Positions 19,361 through 32,300 of a stretch of DNA of 64,000 nt are shown here, piece after piece. Within the stretch, counting starts at the first letter, position 1. Every line of letters begins with the position of its first letter. Made by a program: the position numbers and the translations under genes. The notes beneath the pieces are model-generated. The model was not told where the DNA came from. It did not search any database and was given only the letters and a program-made list of their open reading frames with translations. Source of the stretch: Chloroflexi bacterium HGW-Chloroflexi-10 (GTDB taxonomy: Bacteria > Chloroflexota > Anaerolineae > Anaerolineales > Anaerolineaceae); NCBI GenBank assembly GCA_002840755.1, contig PHBZ01000020.1, positions 62,001 to 126,000 on the forward strand, written 5' to 3'.

Positions 19361-19389
19361 AGTATAACATAACGAGCAGGAGATACAAA
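19361..19389 (-). promoter_or_regulatory. Promoter of the diguanylate cyclase gene, probably leaderless
   Basis: On the minus strand: TTTGTA (19389-19384), a 17-base spacer, TATACT (19366-19361), then six bases to the ATG at 19354. Transcription would begin at or within a base or two of the start codon. Confidence 0.45.
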
Positions 19390-19524
19390 AATAGATCTGT
19401 ATTCGGGTACCTTTTCATTTACTCGAAAAACATTCACGCATCAGAATGTATGCTATAGTTTTAATCGCTAGCAACATTTTTTTGGCACGCCGAATACAAG
19501 AGATATCTGTGAAAGGTATTCCGG

Positions 19525-22209
19525 ATGAACAAACCTTATATTACCCACTTCAATAACCCTCTGGGTATTCAAAATGCATTAACCGGTGGTAAAGGCGCTA
19601 ATTTAGCCAAAATGTCGCAGGCTGGATTTCCCGTCCCGATCGGTTTTTGTGTCACAACTACTGCTTATGCTCAATTTGTAAAAATCCATCAGATTGATGA
19701 TGAAATCATATTTTACATGAAAGATCTTTCCCTGGAAGACCCAAACCAAATCAAGGAGCATAGTGCATCTATTCGAAATCTCATTCAGGCAGCACCTATT
19801 CCCGAAGTTATGATCCGCTTGATTACGGATGCGTGGGAAATTTGCGGCTCTGATACCGCTTATGCAGTGCGTTCCAGCGCCACAGCCGAAGATATGCCCT
19901 TCGCCTCTTTTGCCGGCCAGCAGGATACTTACCTGAATATTAAGGGGGTTTTTCCACTGTTGGAAGCCATACGCAACTGTTGGGCCTCGTTATTTACCGA
20001 ACGCGCTGTAACCTACCGCATTCAAAATGGTTTTAATCATAACCAGGTACAAATCGCTGTAGTGGTTCAGAAAATGATAAATGCAGACGTTTCCGGAATC
20101 CTTTTTACGGCAGATCCGGTAACCAATAACCATAAAACAATCTCGATCAATGCCAGTTATGGCTTGGGAGAAGCCCTTGTTTCCGGTCTTGTCAATCCGG
20201 ATCTGATACGCGTTGATAAAGACAATTTAAATGTACTTCAATATGAAATCGCAAAAAAAGAAGTGATGATCGAATCATCCGATAATGGCACCCACAAAAT
20301 TCCTGTAGCGCCGGATAAAATGAATAACGCCGTCCTGACTCCCTCTCAGATAACGCAATTAGTCAATCTGGGTAAACAGGTGGAAACCTATTATGGTGTT
20401 CCCCAGGATATAGAATGGGCAATCTCGCAAGACCAACTCTATCTGTTGCAAACCCGTCCAATCACTTCCCTTTTCCCAATCCCTGTCCCCTTCCCTATTG
20501 ACACTAATTTGCACATATACTTTAGTTTTGGTCATGCGCAAATGATGACCGAGCCTATCTCTCCTATGGGTATCTCTGTATTACAGCTATTTTTGCCATT
20601 TGGCCGCCCACCCCAAGAGGTTAGACCTTCTCCTTATTTGCTAACCGCTGGCGGAAGGATATATGCCGATATTACACCGATTCTGAATACCAGAAAAGGG
20701 AAACATTTATTCCCCAATGTATTGGTTGTGGCTGAACCGGTTGCTGCCAACCAAATCCGACATATTGTAGAATCTCCTACATTCCAGAAACGCAACAAAA
20801 AACCTGCTACCCGCTTCAATCCAAGGACTTTTACCGATTGGCTTCTGCCAATTTTTATCCGGTTAATCGGTTGGCTGTTATTTGGTAATCTTTCTCAGCC
20901 TTCTAAACAAACCCTTGAAAAAAATCAAGCTTTTTTGGACACTTACTATAATCGCATTCAGGGTTTTTCTGGCGTCGAACGGCTTATTCAACTCCAATCT
21001 ACAATGGCTGTATTATTAAACAAAGGGGTTGTCTGGATGGCCCCCATTATAGGATGCGGGGTGCTATCGATTAAATTATTAACGCGTATGCTCAAAACGG
21101 AGCAACAACGGGAGTACTTAAAAAAGATTCAACGTGGTCTGGAAGGTAATATCACTACCGAAATGGATTTAATGGTAGGCGACCTGGCAGCAGCGCTGGC
21201 TAACTCACCCGCTTTAAATGAACTATTTGAACAGGTTGTGCAGGGAAAAATCGCCTGGGAAGAAAATCTTTTGGATTCATTTCCTGATTTTCAATTGTTG
21301 TGGCAGCAATTCATTCAGCGCTATGGCATGCGCGGACCAGGGGAAATAGATATAGCCCGTCCCCGTTGGCAAGTTCAACCCCAATCACTCTTGCAAATAA
21401 TGCTTTCTAATTTAACCAATCAAAATAGCATGGCACATCGGGAACATTATGCACAACTAATCGCTGAAAGTAAAATAGCTCAGGATAATCTTCTCAAAAC
21501 ATTGCCGAATTCATTGACAGGCTGGTTAAAAAAACTGGCAGTACGCCGGTTATTACTTGTGTTTACCAGACTGGCTCCCCTCAGGGAACATCCCAAATAT
21601 ATGATTGTTCGTTTTATGGATATGATGCGTAAAGAAATCCAGGCAGCTGCTAACCAAATGGTCGCAAAAGGAAAACTGGAAACACCGGACGATATCTGGT
21701 ATCTGCGCATGGAAGAACTTTGCACGGCTTTTGCAGACAACGAAGAACTACCTCTTCGGGAGTTGATTTTAGAGCGAAAATTGGATTACCAGCATTTTGT
21801 GCAACTTACACCACCGCGTGTAATTACCAGTGATGGCGAAATCCCTACAACATCCTTAAGTATTGCTGGTTTATCTGTGGGAGCATTGGTTGGCAGCCCC
21901 GTTTCCACTGGTGTAGTAGAGGGTCTAGCTCGTGTCATAATGGATCCTCGTATTGAACGCCTGCAATCCGGAGAAATTTTGGTCGCGCCCTACACCGATC
22001 CGGGTTGGACACCACTATTTATTCATGCTGCCGGTGTTGTGTTGGAAACCGGCGGTTTGATGACCCATGGCTCGGTCATCGCGCGTGAATACGGGATTCC
22101 GGCTGTTGTAGGGATAATTGATGCCACCCGCAAAATAACAACCGGAATGCACATTCGCGTTAATGGTGATATTGGTTATGTGGAAATTATCGACAATCCA
22201 ATCGAGTAA
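19525..22209 (+). CDS. PEP-utilising enzyme, rifampin phosphotransferase/PEP synthase-like
   Basis: 894 residues. An N-terminal ATP-grasp PEP/pyruvate-binding domain (GGKGANLAKMSQAGFPVP at about 22-39; AVRSSATAEDMPFASFAGQQ near 115-135), a long central domain and a C-terminal PEP-utilisers swivelling domain with THGSVIAREYGIPAVVG, where His848 is the phosphocarrier. The three-domain order and the sequence SFGHAQMMTEPISPMG after the ATP-grasp part resemble rifampin phosphotransferases more than true PEP synthase, which ends in a PEP-binding barrel. It may phosphorylate an antibiotic or other hydroxylated compound. It lies 59 bases before the lipoate ligase gene. Confidence 0.8.
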   Translation: MNKPYITHFNNPLGIQNALTGGKGANLAKMSQAGFPVPIGFCVTTTAYAQFVKIHQIDDEIIFYMKDLSLEDPNQIKEHSASIRNLIQAAPIPEVMIRLITDAWEICGSDTAYAVRSSATAEDMPFASFAGQQDTYLNIKGVFPLLEAIRNCWASLFTERAVTYRIQNGFNHNQVQIAVVVQKMINADVSGILFTADPVTNNHKTISINASYGLGEALVSGLVNPDLIRVDKDNLNVLQYEIAKKEVMIESSDNGTHKIPVAPDKMNNAVLTPSQITQLVNLGKQVETYYGVPQDIEWAISQDQLYLLQTRPITSLFPIPVPFPIDTNLHIYFSFGHAQMMTEPISPMGISVLQLFLPFGRPPQEVRPSPYLLTAGGRIYADITPILNTRKGKHLFPNVLVVAEPVAANQIRHIVESPTFQKRNKKPATRFNPRTFTDWLLPIFIRLIGWLLFGNLSQPSKQTLEKNQAFLDTYYNRIQGFSGVERLIQLQSTMAVLLNKGVVWMAPIIGCGVLSIKLLTRMLKTEQQREYLKKIQRGLEGNITTEMDLMVGDLAAALANSPALNELFEQVVQGKIAWEENLLDSFPDFQLLWQQFIQRYGMRGPGEIDIARPRWQVQPQSLLQIMLSNLTNQNSMAHREHYAQLIAESKIAQDNLLKTLPNSLTGWLKKLAVRRLLLVFTRLAPLREHPKYMIVRFMDMMRKEIQAAANQMVAKGKLETPDDIWYLRMEELCTAFADNEELPLRELILERKLDYQHFVQLTPPRVITSDGEIPTTSLSIAGLSVGALVGSPVSTGVVEGLARVIMDPRIERLQSGEILVAPYTDPGWTPLFIHAAGVVLETGGLMTHGSVIAREYGIPAVVGIIDATRKITTGMHIRVNGDIGYVEIIDNPIE

Positions 22210-22268
22210 TTTGTACTGTTGGATAGCACACATCTACTATAATTAGGAAAATTCTTCAGGAGACCAGC

Positions 22269-23261
22269 ATGATCTTTGTTGATAACGAGAATTGCACCGA
22301 TCCGCGTATCAATCTGGCAATCGAGGAACATTTACTGCGTAATTTAAAAACAGAAACGGATATCCTGCTCTTCTACATCAATGAACCTTCTATCATTGTG
22401 GGTCGCAACCAGAATGTATTTGAGGAAATCAATTATGAATATACAGAAACGCATGCTATTCATGTTATAAGGCGGCTTTCCGGTGGTGGCACCGTATATC
22501 ATGATCTGGGTAACCTGAACTTCAGCTTTATTAACAATACCGGCAAAGAAAATTTGCTTAACTTTAAAAAATTTACAGCACCGGTGGTCAAAGCATTACA
22601 ACAGATGAGAATACCGGCACAATTAGGTACACGTTTCGATATTCTGGTAAATGGGCGTAAGATTTCCGGTAATGCACAGTATAATGCCGGCAACCGTATG
22701 GTTAGTCATGGCACCTTGCTCTACAATTCTGACCTGGAAAAGGTAAACGAATCATTACGGGTTAATATAGATCACATTCAATCCAAAAGTATTAAATCGG
22801 TGCGCAGCCAGGTGGCCAATATTTGTGAGTTTTTGGAAAACCCGGGTGATATCTTCTCTTTTCGGGACCAATTAATAGCCAGTATCCTGGAAGATAAAGG
22901 TAGCAGCCAATATGTTCTGAACAGTCAGGATTGGGAAACCATCCACCAGTTATCCCAGAGTCGATACTACACATGGGAATGGAATTATGGTCGTTCTCCT
23001 GAATTTGAAGTAAAAAAGAGACTTTCACTAGAAGGTACAGATCTGGAATTGAAAATTATCGTCGCTAATGGCCTGATAAAAAAATTTGAAGTATCCGCGC
23101 TTTCACCTAATCTACCGGAAGAAATAACCGGCTTGGAAAAGCAGCTGTTGGGTCACCGTTTTGCCAAAAAGGATCTGCTGGAAGCACTACATTCCTGGGC
23201 TATCCCATCTTCTATGCCATCTTTGAGTAAACCGGAGTTGGTCTCACAGCTTTTTAAATAG
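22269..23261 (+). CDS. lplA: Lipoate-protein ligase A
   Basis: 330 residues. The BPL/LplA catalytic fold is shown by RRLSGGGTVYHDLGNLNFSF (68-87) and by the lipoate-binding lysine in NGRKISGNAQ (Lys131). A C-terminal accessory domain (about 245-330) is present as in full-length LplA. It activates free lipoate with ATP and attaches it to lipoyl domains of dehydrogenase complexes or GcvH, in the cytoplasm. It has a good AGGAG ribosome binding site and probably shares a transcript with the upstream PEP-utilising enzyme. A terminator hairpin follows directly. Confidence 0.9.
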   Translation: MIFVDNENCTDPRINLAIEEHLLRNLKTETDILLFYINEPSIIVGRNQNVFEEINYEYTETHAIHVIRRLSGGGTVYHDLGNLNFSFINNTGKENLLNFKKFTAPVVKALQQMRIPAQLGTRFDILVNGRKISGNAQYNAGNRMVSHGTLLYNSDLEKVNESLRVNIDHIQSKSIKSVRSQVANICEFLENPGDIFSFRDQLIASILEDKGSSQYVLNSQDWETIHQLSQSRYYTWEWNYGRSPEFEVKKRLSLEGTDLELKIIVANGLIKKFEVSALSPNLPEEITGLEKQLLGHRFAKKDLLEALHSWAIPSSMPSLSKPELVSQLFK

Positions 23262-23293
23262 ATACACCGGAAATAATGTCTTTCCGGTGTATC
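23261..23293 (+). terminator. Bidirectional terminator-like hairpin between convergent genes
   Basis: GATACACCGGAAA (23261-23273), a seven-base loop, then the perfect complement TTTCCGGTGTATC (23281-23293). It sits between the end of lplA and the end of the giant surface-protein gene. T-runs are short on both sides, so strength is uncertain. Confidence 0.65.
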
Positions 23294-23306
23294 TTGGGTT
23301 TACTAG

Positions 23307-26300
23307 TTATTTAGCCGGCGTGATCGATACCAGTACAGTCTTGACTATCACACGCCAGTTATACGCGTTCTTGCTCTCATCATACCCCTGGCAGGTAATC
23401 AGTGTCATGGTAGAACTGTCTGTATGACCCAGTGAACTGAGATCATTCGGAGCCACCTTGCTCACACTGCGCACTTCATAAGTATAGATCTGACCAAAAG
23501 CATAAATCTTAACCTGGTCGCCATAACGCAACAGATGCAGATTAACAAAGGGTCCGGGAGTGCCATCGGCATTGTAAACATGCGCGGTCAGCCCGGTATT
23601 TCCATCCCAGGTGGGGTAAGCAGTTCCTTCCAAATAACCAATCTGTTTGTTTAACCAGGTCAGATCCCACCCGGTTTTACCCAGCGGAACGCCTACAATC
23701 GGCAGATCAATATTTTGCTTGGGGATTGTCAGACGCAGGTCACCCTGAGCGCTATAAGCACTATCCTTTGGCTGCTGCGGTAAACTGGTTATCACGCCCG
23801 GTGCAAAACCGGTAGCAGGTAGAGATGGTATTGTAATAGAAGCTTCCGCCCGAATACCATAAATATCCACTGTAGACCCCGGTTCAAATGTACGTTCATC
23901 CGAAAAGGGATTATTAGCTGTTTGGTTAATGATAATCCCCGGCAAACTGGTCCAGGAAAGGGTTGCCGCATTGACAACCTCATCACCAGGGCCAGCATTT
24001 GTAATTTGAACCTGGTAGGTAAGTACAGTTGGGTCATCCGATAGGGAAAATATATCCCAACCTATCCGTAGAGCAGGAGCATTGAGATCATCCAGCGTGG
24101 TTGGTACCTGACCACTGACAAATTCCAGACTGTCCGGAACATAGGTCAATGCTGCAGGTATCAGGTCTGTTATCAGAGTATTGAAGGCATCCGTTTCACT
24201 TTCTTCTGTATGCTCAATGGTAATGGTATAGGTAACTGTTGTTCCGGAAAAAGCCTCTGTGGGAGTAACCGTTTTGGTAATAGCGAGTTCCGGTTCCACA
24301 AGTGTAATATCCGTTGCTGTTAATTCTAATGATCCGCCTGTCCATGTCCATTCAGCCTGATTGGTCCGTTGTTCACCACTGAGATTATTGGAGCTATTCA
24401 ATACAACAACATCGTATTCAACTGTTAGAACAATATCATCCGGAGTGTTGTTGGTGATATCACCAAAATTGATCACCATCTGGCGGCCAAAATTAAGCGG
24501 GTCGAGGCTGCCGATTGGTGAAGCCGTGATAGCTGCCATTGTACACAAACCATTCAACGTCAGGCCGGGTTCGAGGGTCAACGCCGCATCCGGATCAGTT
24601 GTGATTGCGTTGCAACCCACAAATGCCAGACCCTGTTCCAGCACATCCTGTAATATCAGGTCTTGAGTTGTTCCCGGTGCAACATCCAGAGTAACCTGAT
24701 AGGTTACAATCTCGCCCACGGCAACATTTAAGACGCCTGTATGTGCCTGATTGGTCGCTGAGATCACTTTACCTATAGAACTGATTAGATCACGATCTGA
24801 GGCCTCATTATTTTCAGGGGTTGGGTCAACACCATTGGTGCCGTCATCGGCCACAATTACTTCATTAACAATTTCCGGGTTGAGACCGGTAAACGGCTCA
24901 TCCACAGAAATTTCAACTATGAGAGTCACACTGGCGCCTGCCGCCATTTCACTCAAATTCCAGATAATTTCACGATCGGCTTCCGTGTATGTGCCACCCA
25001 AATTAGTGGATACAAATGTTACCCCAACCGGCAGCGTGTCGGTTACGATTACGCCGGTGGCATGTTGATTACCAACATTCGAAACTACAATGGAATAAGT
25101 TAGATCTTCTCCTGGAGTAACCTGAACCACACCATCATCCTTGGTAATGGTCAGATCGGGAGCAGCGCCAACCGTAATAGTGGCATCATCCGTGTTATTC
25201 TCGGTATTGATTTCCGGGCCATTCGCGCCATCATCTGCAATCGTAACCACGTTATTAATCTGACTCACACCTGCTTGCATAGGTGAATCCAGCACCAGAA
25301 CAAATAAGGCGGAACCAGTGTTTTCTCCTAATCCCGGTGCAGGCAAAAGTGGCAGTGTAATAATACACGAAGTAGCGGAACATACCCACCGCGGGTCGCT
25401 TGCTGCTGCATTGAAAGTGGTGTACTCAGGAATAGTTTCGGTAATGACCACATTGGTGGCATTTTGAGTACCTTCATTGCGATAATTGATGGTGTAGGTT
25501 ACAGTCTCACCCGGTGCGAACAGCTCACCGTCTGCTGATTTTTCAACTACCAACTCCGGAACGCTTACTAATTCATCCGCATCCTCATCGTGATTATTCT
25601 CCATCGGTTCGGTACCATTGTTACCCTGGCCGGCAATGTCAATCACATTGCGCAGTTCCTCAACTGTTTCCGGAATGGTTGCATTCACAGCAACAACAAG
25701 TGTCAATGAGCCGGTAAACGGCGGAGTAAGAGTACCCAGTGCGTAAGTACAAGTATTGTTAAAATCACTCGTGGTACAAGACCAGCCTGGTGAAGAACCC
25801 GCTGACACAAAGGATGTGTAATCCGGGATTGCATCAGTAATAACGACATCGGTCGCCGGCTGAGTACCACTTATGCCGTAATTAATCGTGTAGGTCAATG
25901 TGCTGCCGGTTTGGGTTTGTTCCACACCATCATCTTTACTGATGCTCAGGTCAAAACCGGAGGCTAATAAATCAACAGTGGACTGATCTATATAATTGTC
26001 CAGTAAGCTGTCAACCACACCACGGCGTTCTTCTTCAGGAGAACTAGTCAAAGAAGTCCAGGTAACGATTGCAGTATTGGAAAGTGAAGCACCCAATATT
26101 GCATCCATATCAAGCATTGCCTGATAAGTCAATGTACAGGTCGCTGCCGGAGCCAATGAAGAGATAGTCCAGGAGAGTTGAGGAGCAGTGGATTCATCAC
26201 CAGTGCCGCAAGTCTGGTTAATACTGCCAGCCACATAAGTTAAGCCAGTCGGTATCGTATCTGTGACCAAAACATCATAAGCTGTAGCGGTACTACTGGC

Positions 26301-29300
26301 ATCATGTGCTACTATGATGGTGAAATCGATGGTTTGACCCAATCCTGGCGTCAGATCATCCGCTTGTTTTGAAATGGTCAGAACCGGTTCAATCACGGTA
26401 AAGGTAACATCATCATTCAGTACATGCTCATTTTCAGAGCGATCCCAAAAACGTAATTCGGCGTTATTCGTAATCGTCCGGGCATTCTGGTTGATCAATT
26501 CATTAGCAACCACAGCCGTGTAAATGATTGTTATCGGAGAGGCTGTTACCTCAACCGTACCAAAATCCCAATACAAGTTAACCTGGGCAGTACCATCATT
26601 TGGTGTAGATACTTCGAAATAAGGATTGAATGCATTCGGAATTGGAATCCAGCTATAGATCGGCTCTCCGGTAAATACCATTCCTTCCGGCAAAATATCG
26701 GTAATGGTCATCGCATTGATACTGGCGGACGGGCTATCAATAGTGAGCGTATAAGTTACCGTTTCGCCAATCGTTGCGGTTGTCTTATCAACTATTTTAC
26801 TAAAGGTAGGCAATTCGATATTAAAGTACTCCGAATCATCTGCGATATAATCGTTCAATGTGTCGGCCACCACACCACTGCGTTCATTGGGATTGACACC
26901 CGGTTGCGAGGTCCAAGTCAGGCGAACATCATTTTGAACCCGCTCCCCTACGCTGATTGCGCCAGGCAGTACCACAGAATAAGTGATAGTCATTGTAGCC
27001 CCGTCGGGGAATTCACCGACCGAGTAATAAACTTCATTCGTTGCGGCAGAAATATTGCTCACATTCACAAGGGTCCCGGTTGAGGTGTAACTAACACTGG
27101 AAACATCATAAGCGGTAATATCCCGAACCAACACATCATAAGCAGTATAGCCGGATGTATTGGTGATCAGCAATTGGTAAGGAACTGAATCACCCGCCTC
27201 AAATGGGCCGCTGGCAGCAACACTCTTTACAATCGCCAGAATTGGTTCATGAACAGTGACATCCACATCATCCGACAATGGGGTCTGGTCCACTCCGGCG
27301 GCATTCTGGTAGTTCATCTCCACGGTATTGGTTCGAAGAGTGCCCTCCTGATTGGTAATCACATTGGCAACTATGGCATCAAAGGAAATCGTTGCCGGAG
27401 AAGCAGTAATTTCACGATCACCCAAAGTCCAGGTCAATGTGGAAGTCGTTGAACCATTATTAGGATCAGGTATTGCCGGATCAATTAAAGTCCCACCAAA
27501 TCCGGAATACGCCACGTTTCCAGCATAAATCATGCCTGCCGGCAGGGTATCGGTTAATACCAGATTGTGTATTGTACCCAACGGGCTGCTCAGACTAATA
27601 GTGTAACGCACCGTCTCCCCAACTACCGCATCGGGTTTATCCACGGTCTTGGTCAATCCGGTCGGGCCGGCCGATGTAGCTGGCGCAGATGCGGTATCCT
27701 GGTCGCCGTCATTGGGATAATCCGTTCCGGTGTCATTTACATAAGTACCACCATTGTAATTACGGTCTTCATCGTTGGTTAATCCATCCTGCGATGACCA
27801 ATCGGCATCAGTCACATTGGTGATTGTACCTGGCAATGGCATGGTGCCTAAAACCTCCACTGAAAAATCGCAAGTAATGTAAGAATTAACCGCGAGATCC
27901 CATCCACCAGCAGGTGTTGTTATCAATAACGGGTTGGTACCGGTCACAGAAATACTTTCCGAAATTGCACTGCCGTTCAAGTAACAGGCTATATCATTAT
28001 TGTAGTCAACATTAGGAGGTAAGTCATCCTGAAGGGTCACCTCATACGCCATGCTGGTACCATTATTGGTGTAAGTCATTTCATAAGTTAATACCGTACC
28101 GGTTTCCAAACCAGTGGCGGGGCTCACAATTTTCGTTGTGGTAATAAGAGGCTCAATCAGGCTGATATTCACACTGGCTGAGTCAGTTTGTGGAATACCC
28201 TGGGCATTATCGTAATTAACCACAACGCTGTTGGTTAGTATATCGGGTTGTTCATTACCAGGTACGTTAGCTACTATAGCATCAAACGTTATTGAATTAT
28301 CATTGGCACTGATAACGGCATCACCCACTGTCCAGGTAATCGTCACTGCTGTAGAACCATCATTGGGTGTGGAAACCACCGGATCAGGGAAGTTATAACC
28401 TGCTTCCCCTACATTCCCGGCATAAATCATGCCGGTCGGTAGGGTATCCGTGACAACCATATTGCGCACAGTGCCTAACGGACTGTTGATATTCACAGTA
28501 TAAGTAACGATATCCCCGATAGTATATTGGGTTGGTGATACAGTTTTCGTAATATCAATTGCATTGACTGTAAAGATCGCTGTATCGACATCCTGATTGA
28601 CATCAAATGGGTAATCGGTACCGGTATCGTTCGGGGTAGAACCACCATCATAGATACGCTCATTTGTATTAGTGATTCCGTCCTGTGAGGTCCAATCAGC
28701 GTCCGCTGTATTGGTGTGCAGACCATATACATAAAGACTGGGCTGGGTTGTGCCAATGTAGGTACAGACCAAAGACTGGCCGGCAGGGATATCCCAACCA
28801 CCAGTTGGGTTACTGTCTACCAGTAAATAGGTTGTGTCATCGGTTACACTTACATCCAGATCTGCACCATTCAGCAGACATGCCATCGAATTATCGTTAT
28901 ACAAAACACCCTGCGGCAGATCATCACGCCATGTAACTTCGTACGCTGTAGCATTTCCGGTGTTTGCAAATGTCACCGTGTAATTAAGGGTATCACCGGC
29001 TTCCACATCGCTGGTGGGTGAAACATCTTTAGTAGTCTGTATTTGCGGTTCGATGATGGTGATATCCACCGCATCCGAAGCAAAACCGTTTGTATGTGTA
29101 AGGTTTACCGTGTTGGTTTTTATCTGACCATCAGAATTATTCGGTGTGGGATATTCATTCAATACTCGAACATCGATTTCGATTAGGAAAGCATTGTTAT
29201 TGGCGTTATTGTCCGCATACGTTAATTGATCACCAAAAGCTAAGGTAATATCGCCACCACTGCCACCAGCATCTGTCAATGTAGCCAAAGCAGGGTTATC

Positions 29301-32300
29301 ACCATTGGTTATATCGTAATCCTCTGTAAGCAAACCTCCGCTGCCTGCTGTAGTCGTGATGATCCGATATCCCTCATAATCCAGACCATTCGGGATATCA
29401 TCCACAATCTGGAGATTAAGGGTATTCCCTTCAGCCAAAGTTACCAACACACGATAAGTAATCAGATCGCCGATTTTGTATTGTGTCGGGTTAACCGTTT
29501 TATCAATAGAAGCATTCGCCAAACCAACGTTAGTACCCAAACTGGCTGAACTGTTATCAGCGTAATCATCCTGAATACCACTGTCGTCACGTTCACCAGT
29601 ATCTGTTCCGGATCCGCCTGGTGTGATTGAACCAGTAGTATTATTTACACCTGTTGGTGTTCCAGTGCCCGGTAAACTGGTCCAGGTTAAATAAGCCGTA
29701 TTCGGTATAGATACACCACTGGGAGCTGAAGGCAATACTGTCGCATTTATTTCAATATTGATAGCTGTACCGGGGTTGAGACAGGCAATATTCAAGGTTA
29801 CATTCTGACCTGAGAAATATGGTGCTGTGGTTACACTATTGGCACTACCATCCGGGCAGGTCGGAGTACCGTTGCTGCTCACAGAAACGGAATTGATACT
29901 CAAATTTGTGTTAATCGCATCTGTAACCACCAGATCAAAAGCGGTACTGTAATTAGGCGTACCACCATTAGCAGCATTGGATATATTCAATGTGTAAACA
30001 ATGGTGTCATTCGCATCTGCAGAAGTTGGGAAAACAGATTTTTGAATATCCAGTTGCGGTTCAAGAATACGGCTGGATATTGTATTGCTTACACCACCTA
30101 TCTGAGTAGTGCCATTAATAGAGGCTGTGGCAGTATTATTTCTAGTCTCACTGAAATCATTGCTTCCAATAGAGGTGTTATCCAGGTATGCATTAAATTC
30201 CAGAACGAGGTATTCCACATTGGCATCCCGATCGATGTTATCCAGGTTGCCCATACGGAAATAAACATCATCATTGCTACTGTATACATCAGGGGAAGAA
30301 CTTGAACTAGCTGTGCTGGAAATATTATCATCGGCTAACGTACATGAAGGCGTATCTGTAGTTGCTGTTAATAACGCACAGGTTGTTGTATCTGCAAGCG
30401 CAGGGGTACTACCAACCGAAGTTGAGTTTATGGCGGTATCGGCTACAAACCCATAATGAACATTGTTAATGAATGAAACATTTTCATCATTCAGGAATGT
30501 CAGACCATTTGGTAGGAAATCCCGAAGCACAAAATGCGGGCTGCTGCCTTCCGGTATGCTGACCACCAATTTATAACGCACAACCTCACCAATGGTCAGA
30601 TTATTGCCAGTAGTTGCCAGTTCGCTAGTAGAAACCAGCGATTTAGTCACAACAAAAACAGGAACCGATACGGAAGCTCCATCATGGCGCCGATAATCAT
30701 TAAGTATACCTGTTCCCGGCTCGCCATCTGCACCCGTTCGTTCTCCATCATTGGTTGTGTAATCAGACAGCAGGGTTGGAGATTCCGGCATGCTAGTCCA
30801 TTGTGTATAAGAGTCATTATTAAATGTTGTGTTTGGGGTAATATTGCTAATAACCACACCGGTGATCACAATCTGAACTGTGCGGCTGTTATTTCCTGGT
30901 AAAGTAAAATCGGTTATGGTAGACAAAACACCAGTTGATGTATTTACGTTGAAATCTGTAACAATTAGGGTTGAAGCAGAATCAGTTACGGATGCGATTG
31001 TCAATGTACTGTAATCAATATAAGTCGGAAACGTGTCATAGGCAATCACATCAAATGCATCCACGCCGGATGTGTTGGTTAAAGTAATAGTATATTGTAC
31101 GGTATCACCTGCATCCACCGAGGTGCCGCCGGAAGTTGGCAATAAACGCTGTGCAACTTTATCAACAGTCACCATGGGTTCAACCACAGTGATGCTATCA
31201 CCGGCATCACTTGCGCTGCCATTGAGCCAGCCAAAACCGGCTGTATTGGAAAGCGTAGTGCTTGCTTGATTACCGCCCACATTTAATACCACTGAACGAT
31301 AAACAATTGTGATCGTTTCCAGGGATGCATTATCTGTATTGGCATTCGTAATTGTTCCAAAACTATATGTAGCCTGATTCCCAGTTCCACCACCGAAATT
31401 GGAAATCGCCACATTAGCAGGGGAAACCCCTACGCCCGGTGTTAAGGTTGAGGTGACACCGCTGGAATAAGTAACACTCGTCACATCAGCAAAAGCCAGA
31501 CCGTTGCTCATTCGATCAACTACCTCAGCGTTGCTGGTTGTGCCTTCTGGAACAGTGAGAACCAGTTGGTAGGTGGCAGACTCACCAATTACAGCCTGGG
31601 TATTGCTATTGCCGGTTGAGTTTATTTCCGTAGAAATTAAGGATTTAGCAATTTCCGGCTGATCAATACTCACTTCGGCGTTAAATTCAACATCCGGGTT
31701 GGCAAAATCTTCCCCACCCTCCTGACCGGCATAATTGGTCAAGGCGGCATCGTTCGAATAAGTTTCACCTGCTTCCACGGCAGTTTTCAGACGCAGGTCG
31801 TAGGTAATAACAATGACATTGTTTCCTAAGTTGGGATTATGGGCAGAGCAAACCCCAGCGCCTACCGGGTCAACCAGCTTGATGCCGGTACCAAATAATG
31901 CTGCCGGACTCGTAGCCCCATTGGAAACATCTGTGTAGGTAATCGGACCGCTACCATTGCCGTAATAAATTTGCAGGTTGGTACTGTTTGCATCTCCGGC
32001 AGTTGGGTATTCAAAAGCTATCGAATCTAGAATATCCTTAATGGTCAAATCAAAAGCACCGTTGATACCGGTACCGCGGTTTTCCAACACAATTGCAAAG
32101 GTAACCAGATCGCCGGCGTCAGCTAATTGCAAATCACTGTCCAGAGAATTGGATCCCAACCAGGTAGAATTGATATTACCGCCCCAAACCGGACCAGTAC
32201 TTCCAGGTGCTGCCCAAGGGTCGCCTTGCGGATCAACCAGGACTGGTGAAAGCGTTCCCGTACCACTGGTTGCAACAACTGTTTTCCCCCCATAAACTGC

